Origin: Burkholderiales bacterium | GTDB taxonomy: Bacteria > Pseudomonadota > Gammaproteobacteria > Burkholderiales > SG8-41 | DNA length: 55,280 bases | Assembly: GCA_030683105.1 (NCBI GenBank) | Contig: JAUXMZ010000031.1 | Location: 1 to 55,280 of the forward strand | Direction: 5' to 3' | Shown: positions 1 to 8,336 of the stretch, piece by piece | How positions within the stretch are numbered: position 1 is the first letter of the stretch | How the letters are laid out: each line of letters opens with the position of its first letter | Program-made: the position numbers and the translations under genes | Notes under the pieces: generated by a model | The model's input: the letters and a program-made list of their open reading frames with translations, nothing else | Told to the model about the DNA's origin: nothing | Database searches by the model: none

Positions 1-1
1 G

Positions 2-280
2 GCACGGGAAGCGAAAGCCATCGTCAAAGAACTCAAAAAGTATGATGAGGCGCTATACCGCAAACCACGCTGGCTGGTGTTGAACAAGACCGACCTGCTG
101 GTGCCGGAAGTGCGCGACAAGACCATCAAGAAATTCATCAAGGATTTTGGCTGGAAGGGAAAAACCTTTATGATTTCAGCGCTGACCGGCGAAGGTTGCA
201 GGGAACTGACCTATGCCATCATGGAATATCTGGAGCAGCAGCGCAGCGAAAACGTAACGGACGCAGCACAGGACGCATGA
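2..280 (+). CDS. obgE: GTPase ObgE, C-terminal fragment
   Basis: The window opens inside this gene, so only the last 92 residues are visible. They hold the G4 motif NKTD and the G5 motif SALTGEG of an Obg-family GTPase, followed by a short helical tail. Obg proteins bind the large ribosomal subunit and act in ribosome maturation and the stringent response. The TGA stop overlaps the ATG of proB, and obgE-proB is a common betaproteobacterial order. The identification rests on the G motifs plus that neighbour; the N-terminal glycine-rich Obg fold lies outside the window. Confidence 0.9.
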   Translation, partial: AREAKAIVKELKKYDEALYRKPRWLVLNKTDLLVPEVRDKTIKKFIKDFGWKGKTFMISALTGEGCRELTYAIMEYLEQQRSENVTDAAQDA

Positions 281-1395
281 CATCGGTTTTTACTGGCGCC
301 AAACGCCTGATCGTCAAGGTCGGCAGCGGTCTGGTCACCAACCAGGGCCAGGGGCTGGATCGCGCCGCATTGGCGCGCTGGGCGGAACAGATCGCGCAAC
401 TCAGGCACGCCGGCTACGAGGTGGCGCTGGTTTCCAGCGGCGCGATCGCCGAAGGCATGCAGCGGCTCGGCTGGAAAAAGCGCCCGCGTGCGCTGCACGA
501 ACTGCAGGCAGCGGCGGCCGTCGGCCAGATGGGACTCATAGAGGTTTATGAATCCGCCTTCCGCAAGCACAACCTGCTGGCCGCACAGATCCTGCTGACC
601 CATGAGGACCTCGCCGACCGCAAGCGTTATCTGAATGCGCGATCGACTTTGCGCACGCTGCTGGCGCTGGGCGCCATCCCCATCATCAACGAAAACGACA
701 CCGTTGCGATGGATGAAATCCGCTTCGGCGACAACGACACGCTGGCCGCCATGGTCACCAACCTGATCGAGGCTGACGTGCTGGTGATACTCACCGACCA
801 GCTCGGATTATTCGACAAGGATCCGCGCAAGGATCCGGCGGCCACGAGAATTACGCAAGCCAAAGCCGGCGACCCCAGACTCGAAGCGCTGGCCGGCGGC
901 GCCGGCAGTCCTATCTCGCTGGGCGGCATGCTGACCAAAGTGCTGGCAGCCAAACGTGCGGCACGCAGCGGCGCCCACACCGTCATCGCCTCCGGCCGCG
1001 AGGACCAGGTGTTGTTGCGCCTTGCGCGCGGCGAACTGCTGGGCACCCAGCTTATTGCCGAAAAAGCGACGCTGGCCGCGCGCAAACAATGGCTTGCCGA
1101 TCATCTGCAGGTACGCGGCCAACTTGTGCTTGATGCCGGAGCAATCAAGGCGCTGGCGGTCGATGGCAAAAGCCTGCTGCCGATAGGCGTCCATGAAGTT
1201 TCGGGTGAATTCGAGCGTGGCGAGGTTGTCAGCTGCCTGGATGAAACACGGCGCGAAATCGCACGCGGCCTCATCAACTACAGTTCAGCCGAGACGCGTC
1301 GCATCCTGCGCACACCGTCCGGCGAGATTGAAGCCAGGCTGGGCTACGTCGACGAACCGGAACTCATCCACCGGGACAACCTGGTCTTGCTTTAA
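277..1395 (+). CDS. proB: Glutamate 5-kinase
   Basis: This enzyme phosphorylates L-glutamate in the first step of proline synthesis. The 372-residue product has the amino-acid-kinase start (VKVGSGLVT, residues 13-21), the SSGAIAEG loop and the INENDTV motif. A C-terminal PUA domain covers roughly residues 275-370, giving the full-length two-domain form. I chose the ATG at 277 because it overlaps the obgE stop as ATGA and fits family length; an in-frame ATG at 196 would add 27 unrelated residues. The last codons and the TAA lie in the first unit of a tandem repeat that continues past the gene. Confidence 0.95.
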   Translation: MTSVFTGAKRLIVKVGSGLVTNQGQGLDRAALARWAEQIAQLRHAGYEVALVSSGAIAEGMQRLGWKKRPRALHELQAAAAVGQMGLIEVYESAFRKHNLLAAQILLTHEDLADRKRYLNARSTLRTLLALGAIPIINENDTVAMDEIRFGDNDTLAAMVTNLIEADVLVILTDQLGLFDKDPRKDPAATRITQAKAGDPRLEALAGGAGSPISLGGMLTKVLAAKRAARSGAHTVIASGREDQVLLRLARGELLGTQLIAEKATLAARKQWLADHLQVRGQLVLDAGAIKALAVDGKSLLPIGVHEVSGEFERGEVVSCLDETRREIARGLINYSSAETRRILRTPSGEIEARLGYVDEPELIHRDNLVLL

Positions 1396-1559
1396 AGCGG
1401 GCCAGGTTGCGGTGGAGACTAATGCGACCGCAGGCCGCGTTATGTCGGAACCACAACTCCATCTTGCTTTAAAGCAGGATCAGATTGCGGTGAAGACTAA
1501 TGCGACCGCAGGCCGCGTTATGTCGGAACCACAATCCCCATCTTGCTTTAAAGCAGCCC
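1386..1559. repeat. Tandem repeat of about 78 bp overlapping the end of proB
   Basis: Two near-identical units (1386-1462 and 1463-1541, periods 77 and 79) are followed by a partial third. Each begins CTTGCTTTAAAGC, which contains the perfect palindrome GCTTTAAAGC. Each full unit also carries GCGACCGCAGGCCGCGTT, which can fold. The first unit supplies the proB stop codon. The repeat fills the gap between convergent proB and the CNP1-like gene and may help end transcription, although no T-tract is present. Confidence 0.85.
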
Positions 1560-1569
1560 CAGATCGACC

Positions 1570-2094
1570 CTAGGAGCGGGAGCCCTTTTTGAGAAAATCC
1601 AATGCTTCCTTGGGGCTTTTAACCGGAAACTTGCCGTGACAAAAAAAATCGGCATAAAGCACTCCGTGATGGCGGTTGACTTCCATGTATTCGATCCGCC
1701 GCCACTGAGGGTTACGCGCCCGTGACCACGTGCCGTCGCTGCGCCCTATCGCGTAATATTTCTGCTCGCGCATGGCGCAATGCATGCCCTCGAAGGTGAC
1801 GTTGGTTGCGCCCCCCGAGGTGCGGATCATCAGCGTATAGCGCACCACGCCATCCCCGCCTACTGAAATCGATTCGGCGTCGATAAAAAAACGATGGGTT
1901 GAGGCGGTGCCGGCTTCGAACTCAATCAGGTTCGGTTGCTTGGGATAAGCCGGCATCTTTAACTGGATCTCGGCCCACGGTTTTTTTTCCTGGTCAAATT
2001 CGTAATCCCATCCCTCCCATTGCGCACGGGCAGGCAGCGCCAGCAGCAAAAGGCCGGCGAATAGCGGTAAAAGCAATCTTGTTTCAAGTCTCAT
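1570..2094 (-). CDS. CNP1-like family exported protein
   Basis: The protein has about 174 residues with a signal peptide: a hydrophobic run LLLPLFAGLLLLALPARA ending in an Ala-X-Ala-like site. The mature part matches the CNP1-like family of short uncharacterised betaproteobacterial proteins (WAEIQLKMPAYP near the start, EYMEVNRHHGVLYADFFCHG near the end). Its function is unknown. The start is either ATG 2094 (more usual signal-peptide N-region) or ATG 2106. Both overlap the end of cfa, so the two genes are probably co-transcribed. The family often sits between proB and rppH; here a block starting with cfa separates it from rppH. Confidence 0.75.
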   Translation of the reverse strand: MRLETRLLLPLFAGLLLLALPARAQWEGWDYEFDQEKKPWAEIQLKMPAYPKQPNLIEFEAGTASTHRFFIDAESISVGGDGVVRYTLMIRTSGGATNVTFEGMHCAMREQKYYAIGRSDGTWSRARNPQWRRIEYMEVNRHHGVLYADFFCHGKFPVKSPKEALDFLKKGSRS

Positions 2095-3289
2095 TGATGT
2101 AATCACGGGTTAACGGAAACGCCAGGGTACCATCGGCGAACGGTCTGCCGGCAAGAACCTGGTAAATGGACATCCAGCCGCGCTCAAAACCATGGGCCGA
2201 ACCCGCCATGTAAACATGCCAGATGCGGAACACTTTTTCGTCAACCATCGCAAGCACGGCATCACGGTTGGCCTCCAGCCGCCCTACCCAATGCCACAGG
2301 GTTCTTGCGTAATGCGGGCGCAGGCTCTCGATATCCCAACACTCGAGTCCCTGGGACGACATATCGTCGATCACACGGGAAATATGCACCAGTTCCCCTC
2401 CCGGAAACACATAGTCTTCGATAAACTCTCCGATGTCGCTGCCAAGTTCATTCTGGTCGGGCGAATTGAGCGTAATGCCATGGTTCAACACCAGGCCGCC
2501 CGGTTTGAGCACCCGGTAGATCTTGGCAAAATAATGCGGCAGGTTTTTCCTGCCGACATGCTCGAACATGCCAACGCTCGCAACCTTGTCGAAAGGCTCG
2601 TTTTCCGGCAGGTCGCGATAATCCATCAACCTGACCTCGCATAACTTTTCCAGCCCCTGCTCCCGGATCTGGCGCATCGCATATTGATGCTGGTTTGAAC
2701 TCAATGTGATCCCCGTGGCGCGCACCTTGTAATGCCGGGCCGCCCACATGAGGAGCGCGCCCCAGCCGCAGCCGATGTCCAGGAATCGCTCGCCCGGCTG
2801 CAACTGCAGCTTGCGGCAGATGAGATCGAGTTTTTGCTCCTGCGCCACGTCAAGCGTGTCATCAGCGCGCCGGTAATACGCGCACGAATAGACGCGGTGT
2901 TTATCGAGCCACAGACCAAAGAAATCATCATTGACATCGTAATGGTAGCGGATCGCCTTGCGGTCGAACAGGCGTGAATGCCGCATCCATCTGCGCCAAT
3001 GAAAATTAGTGCCGTGTTCTGTCGCCGATGTCTCGCTCAGGGCCTCGCTCATGCGCACCAGTTCGCGCGCATCGCCTTCGACATCAAGATCCTGCTCGAC
3101 ATAATGGCGGGCGAGTTTACCCATGCTGGGATTGACGAGGGAGGCAAGGGCTTTAAGCGAGCGCACCGTGACTTTAAGGCGCGGCGCCTGCAGCGGCATC
3201 AGCGACTGGCCGTTCCATAGCGTCACGCCCAGAGGCAACCCGAGATCACGCAAACGTTGTTCAACGCGGCCGAATAACCGGGTTTCCAT
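2084..3289 (-). CDS. cfa: Cyclopropane-fatty-acyl-phospholipid synthase
   Basis: This 401-residue enzyme transfers a methylene from S-adenosylmethionine to double bonds of membrane phospholipid acyl chains. The SAM-binding motif DIGCGWG is at residues 171-177. Family signatures YHYDVND (115-121) and MFEHVGRKNLP are present, and length is typical. It ends by overlapping the CNP1-like gene, suggesting a two-gene unit. Membrane cyclopropanation usually protects against acid and oxidative stress. Confidence 0.95.
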   Translation of the reverse strand: METRLFGRVEQRLRDLGLPLGVTLWNGQSLMPLQAPRLKVTVRSLKALASLVNPSMGKLARHYVEQDLDVEGDARELVRMSEALSETSATEHGTNFHWRRWMRHSRLFDRKAIRYHYDVNDDFFGLWLDKHRVYSCAYYRRADDTLDVAQEQKLDLICRKLQLQPGERFLDIGCGWGALLMWAARHYKVRATGITLSSNQHQYAMRQIREQGLEKLCEVRLMDYRDLPENEPFDKVASVGMFEHVGRKNLPHYFAKIYRVLKPGGLVLNHGITLNSPDQNELGSDIGEFIEDYVFPGGELVHISRVIDDMSSQGLECWDIESLRPHYARTLWHWVGRLEANRDAVLAMVDEKVFRIWHVYMAGSAHGFERGWMSIYQVLAGRPFADGTLAFPLTRDYINET

Positions 3290-3409
3290 AGTGATGTCTC
3301 CTGTGCATGAGACCCCGTGCCGGTAAGCTTATTTCGCCGTAGACTGCCGCTGCTTGCTCTAGATCAAGGTGCGCGCACTAAATTAACGCTGAAAATCATT
3401 AATTTAAGC

Positions 3410-3994
3410 CTAGGCCAGGTCCTGCGCCAGGCCGGCCCTGATCGCCGGATCAACATCCTCCAGCGTGATGGTGTACTGCGGGTGGTCGACCCCCGCGGAA
3501 AGGCGTGCCCCGGTCTTTACCGACAGCGCCATCTCGGGATCGAGCTCAAAGCGCAGAAAGTGAACTGCCGAAGTCTTGTCCGCGTTTTCGCGATCCATGT
3601 CCTCATCGGCGATGGCATAGATGCGCGGGTGGCGTTCGACCTTCATCCATACCTTGTCCTCGATGCCGATCAGCCTGGCGAGCATGCGTCCCCGTTCATC
3701 GGGGTCGGGATACTCGATCATCATCGTCGCTTTCCAGTTGCTGCCATCGGGGGTCAGCGGATTATAGGCAGCGAGTTCGTCCTCGATGCCGGCTTCCTCG
3801 AAAATCTTTTCGGCGTGCAGCATTTCCTGGATCTGGTAGCGGATGGTGAACTCGTCCTCGAATATCAAGGTCACGTGTTCGCCCAGATGCAGCGTGCGGT
3901 GTTTCTTGTGCGCCATCATCCTGCCGCGAAACTCCTTGCGGGTTTTGGCATAGGCTTCAAGGCTCATCAGGCTGTCTCGGGTGATCTGGGGCAT
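3410..3994 (-). CDS. DUF3501 family protein
   Basis: The 194-residue protein belongs to the DUF3501 family, recognised from its opening (MPQITRDSLMSLEAYAK) and the histidine/lysine-rich MMAHKKHRTLHLGEHVTL segment. I chose ATG 3994 because family members begin here; the frame stays open to 4297 but that extension overlaps the next gene. No biochemical role is established. DUF3501 genes typically accompany an Fe-S oxidoreductase and a rubrerythrin, exactly the neighbours seen here, so a peroxide- or redox-related role is inferred. Confidence 0.85.
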   Translation of the reverse strand: MPQITRDSLMSLEAYAKTRKEFRGRMMAHKKHRTLHLGEHVTLIFEDEFTIRYQIQEMLHAEKIFEEAGIEDELAAYNPLTPDGSNWKATMMIEYPDPDERGRMLARLIGIEDKVWMKVERHPRIYAIADEDMDRENADKTSAVHFLRFELDPEMALSVKTGARLSAGVDHPQYTITLEDVDPAIRAGLAQDLA

Positions 3995-4002
3995 ATCAAA
4001 TT

Positions 4003-4045
4003 CCGTGGTTCGTGAATGGTGATTCGTGATTGGTGAATCTAAAAT
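4003..4045. repeat. GTGAATGGTGATTCGTGATTG short-word repeat
   Basis: The gap between the Fe-S oxidoreductase and DUF3501 holds near-repeats of a GTGATTSGTGAAT-like word (TTCGTGAATGG, TGATTCGTG, ATTGGTGAATC). It resembles the other short-word repeats of this window in length and in its position at a gene border, but uses a different word. Confidence 0.5.
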
Positions 4046-4077
4046 TCGAGAAGTGCACAATTTATCATTTACGCTTT

Positions 4078-5406
4078 TCAAATTCCGTAGGCCATCCGTA
4101 TCAACGTGAGCGGATGTTGTTTTTGTGCCGGGGTATCGCCCATGCCCTGCTCGATATGGCGGCCGGCAATAGCACAGTCGGAGCTGATATAGTCGGGCGC
4201 GGGTTCCGCCATCTGGCGAAACACCGGACGGCCGATTTTCATTGAACGCTCGAAATACTCGCTTTTCACACCCCAGGTGCCGTCGTGTCCGGCGCAACGC
4301 TCGACCGTGGTCACCTTGGTGTCAGGGACCATCTCCAGCAGTTCGCGCGTCTTCTGCCCCATATTCTGCACGCGCAGATGACACGGCACATGATAAGAGA
4401 CCTTGCCCAGCGCTTTCTTGAAATCCGTTTTGAGCATGCCGTCTTTATGGCGCAGCACCAGGTATTCGAACGGGTCGAACATCGCCTCAGCCACCGCCCC
4501 GACCTCCGGGTCGTCGGGAAACATCAGCGGCAGTTCCTGCTTGAACATCAGCGTGCATGATGGCACCGCCGTCAGGATGGCGTAGCCCTCACGCGCCAGC
4601 CTGGCCAGAACCGGGATATTGATTTCCTTGTTGCGCGCCACCGCCTCGAGATCGCCGAGTTCCAGCTTGGGCATCCCGCAGCACGCTTCTTTTTCCACGA
4701 GGATCGCCGGCACTTCGTTGTGGGCGAGGATGCGCAGCAGGTCATGGCCGAGTCCGGGTTCATTGTAGTTCACGTAGCAGGTCGAAAAAACCGCGACCTT
4801 GCCCGGAGTTTTATCCCCGTCTCTTGCGGGAAATGACGCGTCGGGATGCGCCGTGCTGCGAAAGCGTGCGCTGTCGTACTCCGGCAACCTGCGGTCTTTG
4901 TGCACCCCGAGCACGCTGTCCATGAGACCGCGCGCGATACTGTTCCTGTTGACGGCATTGACGAATGTGACCACCACCGGGATGGTCGCGAGTTTGCCCA
5001 GCGCGTCGGTGCTGGACAGTAGCTTGTCGCGGAACCCGGCGCCGCCTTTCCTGAACTTGACGGCTTTGGCGCGCAGCATCAGATGCGGAAAGTCGACGTT
5101 CCACTGATGCGGCGGCACGTACGGGCACTTGGTCATGTAACACATATCGCACAGATAGCACTGGTCGACCACCTTCCAGTAATCCTGCTTCTCGACCCCG
5201 TCCACCTCCATCGTCTTGCTTTCGTCGATGAGGTCGAACAGCGTCGGGAACGCGGTGCACAGATTCACGCAACGGCGGCAGCCATGGCAGATGTCGTAGA
5301 CGCGCTCCAATTCCTGGTCGAGACTGGCTTGATCGTAGAAATCGGCGGATTGCCAGGCTAGCGGATGGCGGGTCGGAGCCTCCAGGCTCCCTTCGCGGAC
5401 TGTCAT
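4078..5406 (-). CDS. Fe-S oxidoreductase with two 4Fe-4S ferredoxin motifs and two CCG domains (GlpC/HdrD-like)
   Basis: The 442-residue protein has a ferredoxin module with cysteines C40, C43, C46, C50 and C83, C86, C89, C94. Two cysteine-rich CCG-type domains follow (EKEACCGMPKLELG, VPCHLR and ERCAGHDGTWG). This is the architecture of GlpC and HdrD-like electron-transfer subunits. No flavoprotein partner is adjacent, so donor and acceptor are unknown. It lies between DUF3501 and rubrerythrin, a recurring trio, and may feed electrons to rubrerythrin. The ATG directly abuts a GGGTGAA repeat read in antisense, and no Shine-Dalgarno sequence is visible. Confidence 0.85.
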   Translation of the reverse strand: MTVREGSLEAPTRHPLAWQSADFYDQASLDQELERVYDICHGCRRCVNLCTAFPTLFDLIDESKTMEVDGVEKQDYWKVVDQCYLCDMCYMTKCPYVPPHQWNVDFPHLMLRAKAVKFRKGGAGFRDKLLSSTDALGKLATIPVVVTFVNAVNRNSIARGLMDSVLGVHKDRRLPEYDSARFRSTAHPDASFPARDGDKTPGKVAVFSTCYVNYNEPGLGHDLLRILAHNEVPAILVEKEACCGMPKLELGDLEAVARNKEINIPVLARLAREGYAILTAVPSCTLMFKQELPLMFPDDPEVGAVAEAMFDPFEYLVLRHKDGMLKTDFKKALGKVSYHVPCHLRVQNMGQKTRELLEMVPDTKVTTVERCAGHDGTWGVKSEYFERSMKIGRPVFRQMAEPAPDYISSDCAIAGRHIEQGMGDTPAQKQHPLTLIRMAYGI

Positions 5407-5408
5407 TT

Positions 5409-5519
5409 TGAGTGAAGGGTGAAGGGTGAAGGGTGAAGGGTGAAGAGTGGGTGGTGAAGAGCGATAGCGTGCAAGGTTTTAACCCTTCACGCATTCACCC
5501 TTCACGCATTCACTCAGGG
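5409..5519. repeat. GGGTGAA heptamer repeat with facing arms
   Basis: The left arm is about four and a half copies of GGGTGAA (from 5412). The right arm (about 5482-5514) is CCCTTCACGCATTCAC twice. The arms are complementary, so RNA from either strand could fold into a long imperfect hairpin. The right arm recurs nearly base for base at 17139-17170, also just after a stop codon. The element fills the gap between rubrerythrin and the Fe-S oxidoreductase. Confidence 0.85.
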
Positions 5520-5939
5520 TTAGTCAGCCAGTGCGTCCAGCGCTTTGGTGAAACGGTTGGCGTGGGAGCGCTCGGCCTTGGCCAGCGTCTCGAACCAGTC
5601 CGCGATTTCGGTGAAGCCTTCGTCGCGCGCGGATTTAGCCATGCCGGGATACATGTCGGTGTACTCGTGGGTCTCGCCAGCGATCGCTGCTTTCAGGTTG
5701 TCGCGCGTCTTGCCGATCGGCAGGTCGGTCGCGGGATCCCCGCAGGCTTCCATGTATTCAAGATGGCCGTGGGCATGGCCGGTCTCACCTTCCGCAGTCG
5801 AACGGAACACCGCGGCAACGTCGTTCTGGCCTTCGACGTCGGCTTTAGCTGCGAAATAAAGATAACGCCGGTTGGCCTGGGACTCACCGGCAAATGCGGC
5901 TTTCAGATTGTCGTGCGTTTTGGATCCTTTGAGTTGCAT
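5520..5939 (-). CDS. Rubrerythrin without rubredoxin domain
   Basis: A ferritin-like diiron protein of 139 residues. Two repeated helical halves carry carboxylate/histidine ligands ([53 protein letters not shown]). Rubrerythrins reduce hydrogen peroxide. The C-terminal rubredoxin domain with CxxC pairs is absent, so reducing electrons must come from another protein, perhaps the adjacent Fe-S oxidoreductase. ATG 5939 has a strong site (AAAGGAG) six to eight bases upstream; the upstream extension to 5999 has none. Confidence 0.93.
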   Translation of the reverse strand: MQLKGSKTHDNLKAAFAGESQANRRYLYFAAKADVEGQNDVAAVFRSTAEGETGHAHGHLEYMEACGDPATDLPIGKTRDNLKAAIAGETHEYTDMYPGMAKSARDEGFTEIADWFETLAKAERSHANRFTKALDALAD

Positions 5940-5951
5940 AACATTCTCCTT

Positions 5952-5969
5952 TATAATCAAAGTGTTATA
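5952..5969 (-). promoter_or_regulatory. AT-rich element shared with the second LplA-like gene
   Basis: The plus-strand word TATAATCAAAGTGTTATA lies 13 bases upstream of the rubrerythrin start. It matches 17 of 18 positions of a word at 34036-34053 upstream of the LplA-like gene, in the same orientation to the gene. It contains the dyad TATAA/TTATA and may be a core promoter, an operator or both. Confidence 0.5.
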
Positions 5970-6032
5970 ATATATTCGGCAGTACCGGACAGGCCCCAAA
6001 ACCGGCGCCTTGCCGACCGAATCTTGATCAAT

Positions 6033-6049
6033 ATTAGACTAACTCTAAT
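6033..6049. promoter_or_regulatory. Inverted-repeat operator candidate ATTAGA-N5-TCTAAT
   Basis: The sequence ATTAGACTAACTCTAAT is a perfect 6-base inverted repeat with a 5-base spacer, about 95 bases upstream of rubrerythrin. A 14-of-17 match occurs at 52764-52780 upstream of chrB. A dyad of this size suits a dimeric repressor. The GACT-containing half-site is loosely like sites of Rrf2/IscR-type regulators, which is only a suggestion. Confidence 0.5.
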
Positions 6050-6114
6050 CTGTGAACTAAGTATAAACCTGCACTTCCAGCGCTGTCAATTTCAGGCCGG
6101 AGATATCTCGGGTC

Positions 6115-6708
6115 TCAGCGCCCTATCATCGCCTCGATATCGGAAAAAGTCTGCGCAACCTGGCTGGTCTGTATAGTCACCCCCAGTTGCCGCGCGATTT
6201 GCGTTGCAGAAAACATGCCCCGCACCGTCTGCCGCTCCTTCCCGTCGATATCGACCACAAGAGCATGCTGGCGTCCGGCTGCCTTGAGGGTGGCGACAAT
6301 GTGACCGACCTTGGCTGAGCTTAACTCATCGAGTCCGAGCACCTGCAACCGCTCCTGAGGGGTCATGACATCACGCACCAGCAGTTCTTCACGCCGGATT
6401 CCGCGCTGGGCGATGACCTGCATCGGTTTTTCTCCCAGGATGTCGTTGGCCGTGATCACGCCAACGACCTTGCGCTCCTGGTTCACCACCAGCAGCAAAC
6501 GCACGCTGCGCTTGATCATCCGGCTGTGCGCCTCGTCGACGGTGTCTCCCGCCAGCACGATAATCGCAGTTACCCGCTTGAAATCGGTTAACACCTGCAA
6601 CGCCGGATCATCGACGGTAACTTTTTCCGGGACCGGCTGGGTAGGCTGGGCGTAACTCACTCCGGACTGCATCGTGGAGGGAGTGAGCGCGGTGTAGTCT
6701 CTAGTCAT
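6115..6708 (-). CDS. CBS-domain protein
   Basis: The 197-residue protein has a paired CBS (Bateman) module. The first CBS covers roughly residues 45-100 (RLLLVVNQERKVVGVITANDILG) and the second roughly 112-185 (HALVVDIDGKERQTVRGMFSATQIARQLG), preceded by a flexible N-terminus. CBS pairs bind adenosyl nucleotides and usually regulate partner enzymes or channels. No partner domain is fused, so the target is unknown. I chose ATG 6708; a TTG at 6738 would add ten residues. Confidence 0.85.
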   Translation of the reverse strand: MTRDYTALTPSTMQSGVSYAQPTQPVPEKVTVDDPALQVLTDFKRVTAIIVLAGDTVDEAHSRMIKRSVRLLLVVNQERKVVGVITANDILGEKPMQVIAQRGIRREELLVRDVMTPQERLQVLGLDELSSAKVGHIVATLKAAGRQHALVVDIDGKERQTVRGMFSATQIARQLGVTIQTSQVAQTFSDIEAMIGR

Positions 6709-6868
6709 GGTCGACCCTATTCTTGGTTTTGACGGCAACGCGTTTAACGCTGCCTGCTCGTCTTTAGACTATAAAATTACGCAGAAGTTGTTGGCAGGCG
6801 GTTTTTATAGGAATAGTCATCCGCTTGCACCCCCATTTCGGGCAAGTCGAGCAGCATCCTGCTGCCAG

Positions 6869-7396
6869 TCACGGCTCGGTCACACCGACGCGCTGGTTCA
6901 CGCGCGGCATCCGTGGACCGGATCGTTGGTGCAGAAAGCGCACCAGTTCATTCAACGCCTTCAGGTAGACCTCGCGCTTGAATTCAACCACGGTCTCCAT
7001 CGGCACCCAGTAATCATTCCAACGCCAGGCATCAAACTCCGGTTTTTCGCTCGTGCGCAGGCAAACGTCGCAGTCGCGGCCGATCAGGCGCAGCAGAAAC
7101 CAGATCTGCTTCTGGCCGCGGTAACTGCCGCGCCATTCACGTCTGATCCACTGGTCGGGCACATCGTAGCGCAGCCAGTCCCGGGTGCGGCCGAGGATTT
7201 TTACGTGGCAGGCGCTCAAACCCACCTCCTCATTCAACTCGCGGAACATTGCGAGCTCCGGCGTCTCACCCGGCTTGATGCCCCCCTGGGGGAACTGCCA
7301 CGCGTGCTCCCTTACCCGTTTAGCCCAGAAAACCTCGTTCCTACAGTTACATAGAATGATGCCAACGTTGGGGCGATAGCCATCCCGATCTATCAT
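6869..7396 (-). CDS. rppH: RNA pyrophosphohydrolase (Nudix)
   Basis: This Nudix enzyme removes pyrophosphate from the 5' triphosphate end of mRNA and starts RNase E-dependent decay. The 175-residue protein opens [17 protein letters not shown], and its Nudix box spans residues 38-60 ([20 protein letters not shown], then VGL). ATG 7396 matches the family start; an upstream start at 7438 adds 14 unconserved residues. rppH beside proS is usual in betaproteobacteria, but here a spermidine-synthase-like gene lies between them. Confidence 0.93.
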   Translation of the reverse strand: MIDRDGYRPNVGIILCNCRNEVFWAKRVREHAWQFPQGGIKPGETPELAMFRELNEEVGLSACHVKILGRTRDWLRYDVPDQWIRREWRGSYRGQKQIWFLLRLIGRDCDVCLRTSEKPEFDAWRWNDYWVPMETVVEFKREVYLKALNELVRFLHQRSGPRMPRVNQRVGVTEP

Positions 7397-7483
7397 GTAG
7401 CTCACCCATAAGTTGGTTGTTCGACATGATTTTTTCACACTTCGGGAAGGAATGAAAGCCGCTCCCGATAACCTGCCACCGGC

Positions 7484-8269
7484 TCAGACCAGAAGCCGGT
7501 GCTCGTCGTGGGGGTTCATCTTGCGCAGTCCGTCTACGAAGCGCGTGAATTCGAGACCGTGCTGTTGTTGAAGGGCAAGCGCGCGCTGCGCGAGGTCATC
7601 CCAGCGCGGGCTGCCGGGGGCGTCCCTGAATGCGAAAACGGTGACATTGCCGGGTTTTTCCGCCGGCAGGCATGCCGTGGCCGGAAACACCTTTTCGATG
7701 CGCTGCAGCGTCTCATTGAACATGCGGTCGCCGCCCCAGAGATTGACCACCAGTATGCCGCCCGGGCCCAGGCGCTTGCGGCAGTTCTGGTAAAACGCCA
7801 TGTCCGAGAGTTCCTCGACGTGGGATTCGGCATCGTAGCCGTCGACCACCATCAGGTCGACGCTGCCGTCATCACGCGCGGTGTGTTCGGCGCCATCGCC
7901 AACGACGACCGAAAAGCGCGCATCGTCCGGCGGCACATGGAAACACTGGCGCGCAATCGCCACCACCCGCGGGCTGATCTCGACTACCTGCAGCACCGCC
8001 CACGGCAGCTCGCGGTAAATGAACTTCGCCAGCGAGCCCCCGCCCAGGCCTATCATCAACACGCGCTGAGGCTTCGCATTGAACAGCATGAACCCCATCA
8101 TGCTGCGCGTATAAGACAGTTCCAGGTCGAACGGCCTGGCAATGCGCATCGAACTTTGCACGGTGTCACTGCCGATGTGCAGCGAGCGCACCCCGAATTT
8201 CTCGCTGACGTACACCGTTTCGGCGTCATCGGCGGGCTTGCGGATGCGCCATTTGGCGAGGAATTTCAT
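7484..8269 (-). CDS. Spermidine synthase-like methyltransferase-fold protein
   Basis: The 261-residue protein has a Rossmann-type core: glycine motif MIGLGGGSLAKF, acidic strand end VVEISP and DGAEHT loop. This matches the spermidine-synthase/PABMT superfamily. It lacks a clear polyamine-synthase N-terminal domain, and family members of this length are often annotated as spermidine synthase without proof. The substrate is therefore uncertain. It is convergent with nothing and diverges from proS with about 67 bases between the starts. Confidence 0.7.
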   Translation of the reverse strand: MKFLAKWRIRKPADDAETVYVSEKFGVRSLHIGSDTVQSSMRIARPFDLELSYTRSMMGFMLFNAKPQRVLMIGLGGGSLAKFIYRELPWAVLQVVEISPRVVAIARQCFHVPPDDARFSVVVGDGAEHTARDDGSVDLMVVDGYDAESHVEELSDMAFYQNCRKRLGPGGILVVNLWGGDRMFNETLQRIEKVFPATACLPAEKPGNVTVFAFRDAPGSPRWDDLAQRALALQQQHGLEFTRFVDGLRKMNPHDEHRLLV

Positions 8270-8336
8270 GCACTAAGTCTTAGAGGGAGATTGCAGAGTC
8301 CGGTAGAATAAAGGTTTTTACTCCATCGGAACAGGC

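Noticed and set aside
196-276. Longer N-terminus for proB
   Set aside because: The extra 27 codons overlap obgE and are unlike the family; ATG 277 fits the stop overlap.
3995-4297. Longer N-terminus for DUF3501
   Set aside because: It lies antisense-frame inside the Fe-S oxidoreductase and has no family similarity.
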